Assembly: GCA_037954235.1 (NCBI GenBank) | Contig: JBBMOA010000020.1 | Coordinates: forward strand, 24,509,677-24,573,676 | Direction: 5' to 3' | Length of the DNA stretch: 64,000 nt | Source of the DNA: Aulostomus chinensis | Taxonomy: Eukaryota; Chordata; Actinopteri; Syngnathiformes; Aulostomidae | Shown: piece after piece, positions 48,654 to 58,909 of the stretch | How positions within the stretch are numbered: position 1 is the stretch's first letter | How the letters are laid out: each line of letters starts with the position of its first letter | Made by a program: the position numbers and the translations under genes | The notes under the pieces: model-generated | The model's database searches: none | What the model was told of the DNA's origin: nothing | What the model saw: only the letters and a program-made list of their open reading frames with translations

Positions 48654-51337
48654 GAATAATCCAGTTGGACCAGTTTGAGGGCAGGTGTGAACCATCAGCA
48701 TGAGACGGCGAACACTTATTCTCTTGACTTGAAGAGTTTCACTCATTAAATGAACCAATTAACCCACGTTCTCAAAAGAACTACAGTTGAAGTTGCTTGA
48801 ACACAGGAAGCAACTGTGTATTTCCCATGAGCACTCACAGCTGGACTGCTCCGGGTTGACAACGAGCACCGTGACCTTGGCGGCCTGCGACTGGTCGTTG
48901 GAGTCGGTCACCGTCAGCTGGAAGACGTAGGATCCCGGCTGCAGGTTGGAGAGCTGCAGCTGGTCCGGCAGGTCCGTCTCCTGCAGTCACATCCAAAACA
49001 CTGATTCAAGAGGACAAGGCAGAACAGGGACAGACACAGAACTGAACTGACCAAGGCTACCGACGACAGGAACTCCAGCGTTCACAGAGACACAGTCAGA
49101 AACTCCCAGCATGCAACATTCACACACACGCGGGTCTCCCGGAACCATTTTACTGTCACTTAATAACAAATAAATGGATCGGAATGAGGCCAAAATGACA
49201 ACATTGCGATGTCAGATTGTACAAACTAAGAATTTCTGAGGTGCGTCTCCTCATGGGGACTCCTAGTGGGACTCCAGGAGTTTGGAGCGGTGGCGAGATG
49301 CGGCGCCAGAAGGTGGAGCTGATGTCATTCTGCCAAACCTTTGACATGAGACTTCATGGGAGTGTAAGTTAACGTTTGGCTTTTGGCAGGTGCTCATTTT
49401 ACCCACAGCTTGTGTGCAGCTGCAGGATCTGCAGCTCACGTCCACTTCCTGCCTGAGTGTCAGGGGCGGAGCTTAGCCGGGAGGACGACCTGCTGCAGTA
49501 AAATCAGTGATTTTCTAAAGGGAGTCTGGACGAGAGGGCATGACTCCTCCCTCCATGAAGACGCCAGGTTTGTGAACCAGTGCTCAAGTCCAGCTGACAT
49601 CCCACTGCACTAAGCCCCGCCCCCTGTTACTGAGCGATGCTTACCTCCATTTTGACGCTGGCGTGTCCGCTCAGCAGACTCCAGTGGTAGTCTGTGATGT
49701 GGGCGTTGCCCAGCGGCAGGCTCTCAATGCCATTGAGCGTCACTGTCACTCTGGGTTGAACAACTACGTCGCGGCCTGCATTGGCAATGGGTGGAGCCTG
49801 TTCCCCTAGCAACACAAAGTGACGGGTTCAGGCCGTATAAGTTACGGCAGTGCTGGGAGAACATGGTCAAAACACAACAGCGGCGCCTCCAACCGAGGGG
49901 TTTCTACGTGACCGAGGCGATGGAGGAGCAGCTGGTGACCTCACCGAGGTTCTCCAACGGTCACCCGGAGCCACTTGACCCGGCATGAGAGACCTGAGCC
50001 TCAGAGAGAACCAGTTCATGAATAATAACCATAAATCAATGGGGAAGGAGATGTTTGGTTGTTAACGGCAGACCCGGCGACGGGAGGAAAGCTTCCACGA
50101 GTGAGCCCCCCAGCGTGAACGCCAGGTACGCGGCGGTCGGGTTCCTGTCTGCTGATGCTGAGCTTCATTCCTCTACTTCTGCTGGTCGTCTCTGGGTCAC
50201 GCGCAGCCAACTGGACTTATTTTGGCGTCGTGGTTGTGAGGTGGACAGGACGTTGATTCATGGTTCTCTTTCATGATCTGGTTCTCTCTGAGGCTGCGGT
50301 CTCTGATGGCGGCGACGTCTGAGGCAGGCTGAGTGTTACGAGAACCTCAGTCAGCGTCAAACAAGTGAACAGATTCTGGAGTTTTTCAGCAGCTTCTGAG
50401 GAAGGAGGCCCCACGCCCTCTCCTCCAAAGGAAGCCCAGTTTCCGACCCTCTCAGACTACGAAGACCCGGAGGGCTGAGAACCTCCACCTCCATTCTCCT
50501 GGTGGAAAAGCCTAAGAAAAGGAAGTCAGATATTTTGAAGACTGTACCAGACCATCACCTCGCCTCTGAAATGACCTCTGACCTTCCCCATCTGCCTGGC
50601 TGATTGTCGGCGGCCTCCATCAAGACTGGTAGCAGCTCCCGCTAACACACCACTCCGCTACTTCTTCTGATCATCGAAAGCGGGGGTCTCACACTGGTCC
50701 AGTCAGGGCCGATGCGGCTGCAGGTTTTCATTCCAACCCAGCAAAAGCAACACCTGATCCAACCAATGAGCTGTGAGGACGCAGCTTAGCTGATCTAAGT
50801 AGTCAGGTGGAATGAAAACCTGCAGCCGCACCGGCCCTTACTGGACCAGCTTGAGACCCCTGATGTAAACTTTATCTGGATATTTGGAGTCAGAGACCAG
50901 AGCGGAACCCTGGAGGACTCACCTGCACCCTGTGGCCCCTCCAGGTACTTCAGGTACACGGACTCCCGGATGTAGTTCAGGTATCCCACCTTGTTGACGA
51001 ACCTGCACACGAAGCGGCTTCTGTGGACGCAGTTGAAGAGGACGCAGGAGCGGCCGCCGCCCGCCGCCGCGCCGGGCGGCTCCAGCAGCGCCAGGTTGCA
51101 CTTCTGCTCGTTACAGCACGCGCGCTCGCACGCCCCCGCGTCGGCCACGAGCGCAGTCAACAGAAGAACCGCTCCCTCTGTCACCGCGTCCTCCACGTCC
51201 AGCACGAAGTCCTCCTGACCGGCGCGGAATCGTCCGCCGCACACCGCGTCCTCCGCCGCTCCTCCGCGCCACAGCAACGGCAGCAGGAGGAGGAGGAGGA
51301 AGAGGAGGGAGGAAGAAGAGGCGGAAGCTGGGGGCAT
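46183..51337 (-). CDS. spint1: Kunitz-type protease inhibitor 1 (SPINT1/HAI-1), ten coding exons
   Basis: Minus-strand coding exons: 50923-51337, 49645-49805, 48839-48980, 47485-47655, 47333-47392, 47120-47248, 46970-47020, 46716-46886, 46440-46502 and 46183-46364. Total 1545 bp, 514 residues; human HAI-1 isoforms are 513-529. Domain order: signal peptide (1-28), MANEC domain with the CERACCNEQKCNLALLEPPG segment, PKD domain (exons 2-3), Kunitz 1 (APMKVGPCRAAFLRWRY, then FVFGGCKANNNNY), a 20-residue linker exon, LDL-receptor class A module (ECDGVAQCSDASDEEHC), Kunitz 2 (TGPCRASHSRWYYDP, then FTFGGCDGNENNF), transmembrane helix (VVLSVAILALLAILAYC) and a short KKRKERS-type tail. It inhibits matriptase, HGF activator and related serine proteases at epithelial membranes. 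P1 is Arg in both Kunitz domains, fitting trypsin-like targets. Teleosts may carry two copies; which one this is cannot be told. Confidence 0.97.
47067..47112. repeat. (GT)n microsatellite beside spint1 LDLa exon
   Basis: GT run ending about 8 bases from the donor of the LDLa exon (47120). A longer GT/GC run (about 47417-47482) likewise abuts the donor of the Kunitz 1 exon at 47485. Both therefore read as (CA)n just downstream of minus-strand splice donors. Confidence 0.9.
50691..50862. mobile_element. Short inverted-repeat MITE (hAT-like) in spint1 intron 1
   Basis: 172 bp with long imperfect inverted ends: left CGGGGGTCTCACACTGGTCC with GCGGCTGCAGGTTTTCATTC, right in reverse complement CAGGGGTCTCAAGCTGGTCC with the same GCGGCTGCAGGTTTTCATTC. 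Flanking octamers ATCGAAAG and ATGTAAAC match at five of eight positions, compatible with a decayed 8-bp hAT target duplication. It contains CAACACCTGATCCAACCAAT, typical of a common fish MITE. It lies about 60 bp past the exon 1 donor. Confidence 0.75.
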
Positions 51338-51895
51338 TTCCCTCAGCAGTCAGCAGGTGATGTAAGAGGAAGACGAGTAAGATGGGCGATCGCTACCCGC
51401 AGCCTCGAGTGTCGGCGCGTCTCTGCTGGAGCTCCTCAGGTGTGCCGCACCTGCACAGGAAGCGAAACCTGACAACTCCCGCTGACGTCACACAGGTGTG
51501 TCGACCTATGGCTGCGCGAGGAGGGTCCACGGTGATGAAATCAAGCCTGTTTACATCGAACCTTGTGTGAAACTCCCGACAACTCATCGATGAACATGTA
51601 CACTAGGCTTTTATTTTGAAAGTATTAAAAAATGTCACCTGCCAGGAATAAACAAATTATTACTTTATTGCAGCTTTTTGGGCATTTTGTCTTTGTCAGG
51701 TATTTTGAACCTCTCAACAAATTCTTAAGTCATTAAATAGATTTTTGAAAATGTTATAATCATATTTTTCCCAGAAAATTGATGTGATTAAAAAAAGAAA
51801 AATACCGTGAATAAACTTGGGGAAATGTCATTTAAGCTGAAAGCAGAATTGTAGAATTTCTTCATTCAGTCCTTTTGTAACACAAACGCCTGGGT
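51338..51895. other. spint1 upstream region
   Basis: Upstream of the spint1 ATG. It should contain the spint1 5' UTR and promoter, but no TATA box or clear start site was recognised. The right half is AT-rich and precedes the minisatellite. Confidence 0.4.
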
Positions 51896-52756
51896 AATTT
51901 ATGTATATTTTGATGTATATTTTGTGTATATTTTGATGTATAGTTTATGTATATTTTGATGTATAGTTTATGTATATTTTGTGTATATTTTGATGTATAG
52001 TTTATGTATATTTTGATGTATATTTTGATGTATATCGTGATGTATATTTTGATGTATATTTTGTGTATATTTTGATGTATAGTTTATGTATATTTTGATG
52101 TATATTTTATGTATATCGTGATATATATTTTTATGTATATCGTGATGTATATTTTGATGTATATCGTGATGTATATTTTATGTATATTTTATGTATATTT
52201 TGATGTATATTTTGATGTATATTTTATGTATATTTTGATGTATAGTTTATGTATATTTTATGTATATCGTGATATATATTTTGATGTATATCGTGATGTA
52301 TATTTTGATGTATATCGTGATGTATATTTTATGTATATTTTATGTATATTTTGATGTATATTTTGATGTATATCGTGATGTATATTTTGATGTATATCGT
52401 GATGTATATTTTATGTATATTTTATGTATATTTTGATATATATTTTGATGTATATCGTGATGTATATTTTGATGTATATCGTGATGTATATTTTATGTAT
52501 ATTTTATGTATATTTTATGTATATTTTGATGTATATCGTGATGTATATTTTGATGTATATTTTATGTATATTTTGATGTATATTTTGATGTATATCGTGA
52601 TGTATATTTTGATGTATATCGTGATGTATATTTTGATGTATATCGTGATGTATATTTTATGTATATTTTATGTATATTTTGATGTATATCGTGATGTATA
52701 TCGTGATGTATATTTTATGTATATTTTATGTATATTTTGATGTATATCGTGATGTC
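51896..52756. repeat. AT-rich minisatellite (TGATGTATATTT)n, 0.86 kb
   Basis: Tandem units of about 12-13 bp: TGATGTATATTT, TATGTATATTT and TGATGTATATCG. The ATATCG variant appears only from about 52030 onward and alternates with ATATTT in higher-order blocks of roughly 115-140 bp. Plus-strand frames through it encode only Tyr/Ile/Met/Phe/Val/Asp strings and are artefacts. Confidence 0.95.
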
Positions 52757-53385
52757 CTGAAGATCTGAACGTGCTGAGAAATGACAAAGCAAATCAGAAT
52801 CTAATTAAAGTGTAAGTTGGACATGAATTAAAACGTGGATATAAAAATGATCAAATCATCCTGAAATAATTAAGAATGCAGGCTTTTAATGTTAAGTGTT
52901 ATTGTTTGTTTTCAGCAGTCCTCCCTCGATGCTCTGCCCAGTGACTACAGGAGGGGGCGGAGCCTGGAGGCGTGGTTACGGTGATAGACAGCAGGTTTTG
53001 TTGTGGATGTCAAGGTTCATCAGGTTGGTCCTTCAGGCACTCCTGACAGCAAGCAAATAAAGAATTTTGAAATCAAAAGCAATGAAGATATAACCAAACT
53101 ATTTCCTGTCGACGCAGTAAAAACAGGAAGTGTCATTGTTTAAGTGGGTCTGTCAGTTGGTATTTTTATCTTCCTTTTTTGAGTTCATATTGTTTTGTTT
53201 GTTTGTTTGTTTGTTAGGTTGTGTTTTCTTTGTTTTCTAACTGTCTCGGAGGATTTTGTTATTGTTGTAAACTCTTTTCCATTTTGTTGTTTTTGTTGAA
53301 ACTTACAAGTAAAAAAAAGTGGAAAAAAATGTTGTCACTGTGCAGTTCACGGTCGAGACACCAGGGGCGCCATGACAACGCTTCA
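52757..53385. other. Unique sequence upstream of the bub1b-like promoter
   Basis: No supported gene. A weak candidate plus-strand terminal exon is seen: a T-rich acceptor (TTGTTTTCAG, about 52910-52919), a short open stretch to TGA, and AATAAA at about 53057. No homology and no partner exon found. A (GTTT)n run lies at about 53190-53216. Confidence 0.35.
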
Positions 53386-53387
53386 GT

Positions 53388-53500
53388 CAGAGCGGAAGTG
53401 ACGTCTGACATCGCCCAATCGGAACTGCTGCAGGAAGTTTTTTAAAATTAACCGGGTGGATTTGAATGTTTTGATTCCTTCACTCCGAAGTTTCAGGTGA
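53388..53500 (+). promoter_or_regulatory. bub1b: Probable promoter and first non-coding exon of the bub1b-like gene
   Basis: GCGGAAGTGACGTC at 53392-53405 combines an ETS core with a CRE-like TGACGTC. CCAAT follows at 53415-53419, and TTTGAA, the CHR consensus of G2/M genes, at 53461-53466. A donor-like CAG|GTGAGA lies near 53498. Joining this exon to the acceptor at 54305 gives an in-frame TGA upstream of the ATG, so translation would begin at 54320. CCAAT plus CHR is the usual signature of mitotic genes repressed by DREAM in G0/G1; assigning it here is inference. Confidence 0.55.
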
Positions 53501-54319
53501 GAGAAGTGACGTTCGTGATGTCATCCCGCAGGTTTGGTTTCCTGCCGCTGAAGCTTGTCGATGCCGAGCGGCACTGAACGGACCGTTGGCTCACAGCTGC
53601 GCCAAACTTCCCTCGGAAACCTCCGGGCACCAGCGGGGTTCTGGTCGAGTACTGCTCCCAGTTAGAGGCTCTGACTGTTGAACCGGGATGGTGTCCGTCA
53701 TCCGGCTCTGTCGAACCGTTGAGAAGGTTTTGTTTTAAAAGAAATTACAGTTCTAACGTTACGGCTCGGTTCAAACCTGAAGTGGACCCTGACAAGCAAG
53801 AAGTATTTACAGTTGAGTACCACTACTACAACCTGAGTCCGAGTTCTCTATGATATCTCAGATGCAAACTGGATATCATGAAGGAAGGTTTCCGGTTCTG
53901 GACCAAGTTGCCTCAGAGATCCACAGACCCGGGGTGGAGGGAGGTGGTTCAGCAGGGCCTGGAACACGCTAAACATCAGTTCAGGACTCGCTTGATTTAC
54001 TTTCACACAAGTTTTAATCTACATTTTGAATGTAATCTAAGAAATTTGGATTTACTTCTCATTCTCCAAATCCTCCTGATGTCTCGTTCAAATCAAAGGA
54101 AAAGAACGCGTCTGAATTCTCGAGAACTTTCCTGAAAATGATCAAAAACGACCTGGAATCCTGAGCTCCTGATCCCTGAGCCTCTGGAACGATGGGAGCA
54201 GGGAGTGAATCAAACGTTACACTTCTGTGCTTCAAGGAGACTGCTTGATATGTTGGCTTTGATTGGCTGAGATTGACTGTTGCTGTCTTCTGATTGGTCC
54301 AACAGATCTGGACGGTGTC

Positions 54320-57300
54320 ATGGCGGAAGGGCTGCTGGTGCGCGTGGGGCCGTCTGCGTCCAAAATGTAAGTTTCTGTAGTCACATGACCTCCCATGATG
54401 ACCTCAGCCTGCTGAGATGAAGCACAACGCCACACAGGAGCGCTGCTGCAGTATTTAGTGCAGTCATGATACTGTGTCCCTATTGGATGTAGCTCGGCCA
54501 ATCAGAGGGAATCACTATCAGCGCAGAACCTCCTGGGGGCGGGGCTTCAGGAGGAGGGCGTGGCTAAACAGCAAAGCGCGTACTGTCGAGATCTGCTGCT
54601 GCGAGGAGGAGTAGAGCTCAGCTTCGAGGAGTTGAGAGCCGAAAGATACAACCAGCAGAAGCAGCAGCAGCTAGATGGTGAGTTCACTGTCGGCTCGGGC
54701 GCTCGACCGCTGCCTCACCAGCTGACCCGCTCCCGCTTGTGTCCTGTAGAGAAGCTGCGTCAGCTGACGGAGGTGAAGGAGCAGCTGAATCAGGAGCTGC
54801 AGGAGAAGACCGGTCTCCTGCAGCAGCTCAGGACGCTGCAGCGGCAGGTACCACACCAATACTGCCATGGTCGTAGTAGTGGCAGTGACTGTAGTAGTGG
54901 AACTAATAGTAGTAGCAGTGTCAGTCTGACCACAGGTCTCTCTCTGCAGGGGTGTCACGAAGGCTCCGCCCCTCAAGTCAGTGACTCTGTCAGACTGCCG
55001 CCTGCCTCCTCCTTCCAAATATATGATGAGTCACAGTCTGCTGTGGCAATGCCTTCTGGGTAAGAGACACTCACCTGGCCCAGGCGGCCCATGGAGCGAG
55101 CTGTCACTCAAACTGCACGTCTCTCGTGTGCCAGGAACTCAGAGGCGTCGACCAGTCAGCCAGTGGAGGACGTCTTCCTCCCGCCTGTGGAGACGCGACT
55201 GTGTCAGAGGGTCCAGTGTCCTGGTCCAGGTGAGTCTCAGGTCCTGGCCCAGGTGAGTCTCAGGTCCTGGCCCAGGTGAGTCCCAGGTCCTGGTCCAGGT
55301 GAGTCCCAGGTCCTGGCCCAGGTGAGTCCCAGGTCCTGGTCTGGGTGCGTCTGTGGGGCATGTCCTGTGGTAGTGAGTGGGGCAGTTGAGCAAGTGGCCA
55401 GTCAGGTGCCAACATGACAAAAGACTTAAAACACCTGGAAACTCTAAAGCCGACATTTGGAGGCGAGGTGGCTTCCACATGAACGAGTGAATGAATGACA
55501 GTGAGCTGGACAAAGGAAATGCAATTTGCAAAACTTGACGCGTCGCTATAAGATGAGCAGAACCCACTTGAGAACTCAAGTCGACTCAGACCTGTTCCAG
55601 TAGACCGCAGCAACACGTCTGGGTATCGTCCTACGACTGTATCCTTACCAAAGTGTTGTGACGCGTATCGTACTGTGAGGTTCTCGCCAACATGCCTGAC
55701 TGGTGGCTGAGCGTGGTGGTGCTCGCAGCTCATTGGCTCCTGCTGAAGACGTGTCCAGCGTCCTCATCCCTTCTTACTTGTCTTCCAGGCACCGCCGTTC
55801 CCTCTGAAGAATCTCAGGTTGGTTCTCCTCTGGGGTTGTTTAAGATTTTACTGCGTTGGACCACAAGTTCACCAAACGCGCGTCTCGTCCACAGAGACAG
55901 AATCTCTCTGCCAGGATGACGAGCGACACCCTGGTGGCGCTGGAGACCCGCCCCCCTCCCTCTAACTCCCAGACCCCAGCATCCAGAACCAGTGAGAAGC
56001 TGAGTCCCATCAAGGAGACGAGCGTGGAGGCCGGCTCTCTGACGTCGCTGGGAGGAAAGGACCAGGGTGACCACTCCCCCTCTTCTGGTGAGGGCTTTGA
56101 TTGACAGTGTTACCATGGTGATTTGCTTAGCTTTATTTTTCAGGGGAAATTTCTCTCTGTCGAGGTCCTTAAAAGTTTAACAATTAAAAATCAAACAAAC
56201 CTTTCAATAATAAGCAGCATTTTCTTACAGCCAGTCAGAGCTCAGGTACAATGGAAGACCCCAACGGACTCCTCAGGGTCCCTGGACCCCACTTTGAAAA
56301 ACTCAGTGCTGCTGATTCTTCTGTGTCTTTTCCTTCTTAATAACTTTGGTTAAAGTAGTCATGTCGCCCCCTGCTGTTTATTTTCATACAAGACACATTT
56401 TCAGTGTAGATTCAGTTTTCCTCTCCAGATCCAGTTTATTGATTATTAGTTTGTTTATCGATGACGCTGCCCCTCATGCTCCGCCTCCATGTGCTGGGCC
56501 TCAATCATGGGATGTTCCTACACACAGATTTGTTAACATGTGATTATCAGACTTCAGCCCTCAGTTTAGTCCTACAGGCTTTGACAACTGGTTGATTGAC
56601 AGCAGATGCCCGGAGGAGGCGGAGTGACGCGTAGCCACCACACATAAACAAGAACATGGCAAGGATCATACAATGACCATCAGTTTGTGTGTTTTTATGT
56701 TTTTAACCAGTTGGTGCCGCTCTTGATCCCTGCGACCCAGAGCTGCGGCAGCGGCTGCTGGACCTTTGTGATGTCACATCCTCCCCAGACTTCTACTCAG
56801 AGCCCCGCCCCCTCCCTGACATCGAGGAGGTCGGATGTTTTCAGCTGGGTATGAGAAAACCTTTGGTGATCGTCAGTGCTGTCGTTCACTGATTCGGTGT
56901 TTTGTCTTTCCAGCAGGTCTAAAACTTCTGAATGTAGAGGCCTGGAGCAGATTAGCAAGCACATCAGCAGGGCGGTAGACTGAGGCGTGCGGTGTTTGTT
57001 AGCGTTAGCCTGTGGGGGTCCGCACTGTAACGACTCATGCAGTTTCCTCCCCTACCTGTACATGAACAGTCACGTGTCCACAGGTGGTGAGGTGTACCAC
57101 GTCTACTCCAAACTCCTGGACGGGGGCAGCTTCTGCGTCTATCAAGGCGCTAACGAGGACGGCCCAGTGATCGTCAAGGTGAAGTTGTTGTCGCATCCTG
57201 GTTGTGTTTCTCCTTCACAGTGTCAGCAGCTGATGCTCATGGGTAGTGTAGTCCTGTTAGTGACTGGAGCAGCTGAATGTCGGTGTTTTGAAAGAGTCTA

Positions 57301-58826
57301 AGAATTGTGGCGAACAAGCCTGACCTTCCCTGTGAGGCCCCGCTGGTCTCCATGGTAACTGCCACGTCTCCTGCCTGTGCTGCAGGTGGACAGCAGCTCG
57401 GTTCCCTGGGACTTCCACCTGTTCCAGCGTCTGAAGCAGCACTTGGCGACCGATGTGTCCGATGTTCCTCGGATCAGCTGTTTTCAGTTCCTGGATGGCT
57501 GCATCACCGTCTACACCCCCCCACCCCATCACCTGCTCACAGTAAGACACTTCCTGTTCATGACCACATAGAAAAGGTTTGATTGTCTCTTTAATCCTCG
57601 AGCCAATCAGGCCACTCCCCTGAGCCACCTGGCAGCCAAGCTGGTGCCAGAACCTGACCTTGGCCCCCTGAAATGATGCGGTGACGAGACTGATCGATAT
57701 TTCGACTGAATGAGAGTCGAACCTGGTGGTTGTGGCCCATGTTGGGCTGATGATGTCACAGGTGTCAGGTCTGAATGATGTCAGCTGGTTGAAGTTCCTC
57801 AGAGTCATAAAATCAACAGCGTGCTGCTACATGCCTGAACCTGATCACCTTCCCCGCCTGCTACTCTGAGCTGATGAATGTTTCAGACTCTGAATCATCA
57901 CAGCAGCCGCCGCTCGCTCTGATGTTCCACCGCATCACGGGAACTCGCACGTTTAGTCGGCAGCTCGGTAATGAGCAAGCATGTGGACAGGAAGCTCGAG
58001 CATGGTTCCAGTAACGTGTGACTGTCTCAGGAGCTGACGGAGCGCGTTCCCAGCGAGGCGTCGGTGGGTTATAAAGCTGTCGCTCTGCTGCAGCTGGTGT
58101 TGCAGCTGCACTCCTGCAGGCTGCTGCATGCAGCGCTGCAACCATGCATCCTCACCTGCTGTCACAGGTAGGTCAGTGGCAGGGGGGGTGGGGGGTGAAA
58201 GTGTTAGAGCCCCGGTAACCGGTGCTGTATTTCCTGTGTCAGAGGGTTCTGTAGTCCTGATTGGCTGTTCCCTCTGGACTGGTCGTCAGCGGTGGACCTG
58301 GAGCTCCAGCAGGACGTCGTAGCGGTCGGGCAGCTCCCCTCAGCTCAGACCTACATCAGCCGAGGAGTCCTGGACCCCAGCGCCCCACCCCAGCAGGTGC
58401 CAGCCCAAACCACTTGTCCACTGTAGGCACAGACCCACCTTTATCACTGTCATTGGTAGATATTAACTCCTCCCCCTTCTGCCTGCCTGTCAGCTGGATC
58501 TGCTGGGTGTGGCTGAGACGGTCCACCTCCTCCTGACCAACAGCAGCATGGTCCTGGTGAGGGACGCCGAGGGCTGGACGCCAGAGCAGTTCAGCGGGGA
58601 CCAACCCTGGTAAACAAGCTTATAAACCTGGCTTATTCCAGGTGTTAGACCTGGCCCTCTCCCTGTGTTAGACCCTCACCGTGTGTCTATAACCTCTCGC
58701 CTCTGCAGCGATATGTTCTCTGGAATGTGGAGGCGGTTCTTCCGGGCGCTGCTGAATGGCGCCGGTGGCTCGTCGCTGTCTGTCCTGTCAGAGCTGGCCG
58801 AGCTGCTGTCGTCACTTTATAACTGA
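54320..58826 (+). CDS. bub1b: BUB1B/BubR1-like spindle checkpoint pseudokinase lacking a visible N-terminal TPR-KEN region
   Basis: Plus-strand exons: 54306-54366 (ATG at 54320), 54493-54677, 54750-54847, 54950-55059, 55135-55229, 55789-55817, 55895-56087, 56231-56245, 56711-56848, 57084-57178, 57386-57541, 58031-58167, 58243-58396, 58494-58609 and 58709-58826. Phases close; 1686 bp, 561 residues versus about 1050 in human BubR1. Residues 46-66 form the Bub3-binding GLEBS motif (YCRDLL, then VELSFEELRAE; human EFSFEEIRAE). A coiled-coil-like Gln/Glu stretch follows. LSPIKE (224-229) fits the KARD LxxIxE motif that recruits PP2A-B56. PELRQRLLDL precedes the kinase-like domain (about 303-561): VIVKV keeps the Lys (335), VPWDF is conserved, the HGD loop is HAA (420-422) and DFS is DWS (445-447). 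LLVRVGPSASK matches human IIRVGGALK, just after the TPR region. The ATG has G at -3 and +4. The position left of pak6 matches human BUB1B. The very small 15-bp exon and the 29-bp exon are the least certain. Confidence 0.85.
55230..55350 (+). repeat. 23-bp tandem repeat carrying copied splice donors
   Basis: Exact 23-bp period; CAG|GTGAGT donor-like sites fall at 55230 (the real donor), 55253, 55276, 55299 and 55322, with GTGCGT at 55345. The unit is GTGAGTCCCAGGTCCTGG plus YCCAG. The end of the preceding exon (GTCCTGGTCCAG) belongs to the same pattern, so the repeat arose from the exon-intron boundary. Confidence 0.9.
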
Positions 58827-58887
58827 AACATCGCTCCCTTCTGTCTTGTGTGTCTTTGTGTAGCTGTGTCTTGTACCAAACTCCATC

Positions 58888-58893
58888 AATAAA
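58888..58893 (+). terminator. bub1b: Polyadenylation signal of the bub1b-like gene
   Basis: AATAAA 62 bp after the TGA stop, giving a very short 3' UTR. Confidence 0.8.
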
Positions 58894-58909
58894 AATGCCA
58901 TTTTAAAAT

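Noticed and set aside
52109..52740. Tyr/Ile/Met-rich plus-strand frames resembling membrane peptides
   Set aside because: Generated by the AT-rich 12-13-bp repeat; no start context or conservation.
53878..54135. Open frame with a PQRST segment also found in human BubR1 between the TPR domain and the RVGG segment
   Set aside because: Only five residues match, the flanking residues do not align, and no convincing splice donor follows. Treated as chance.
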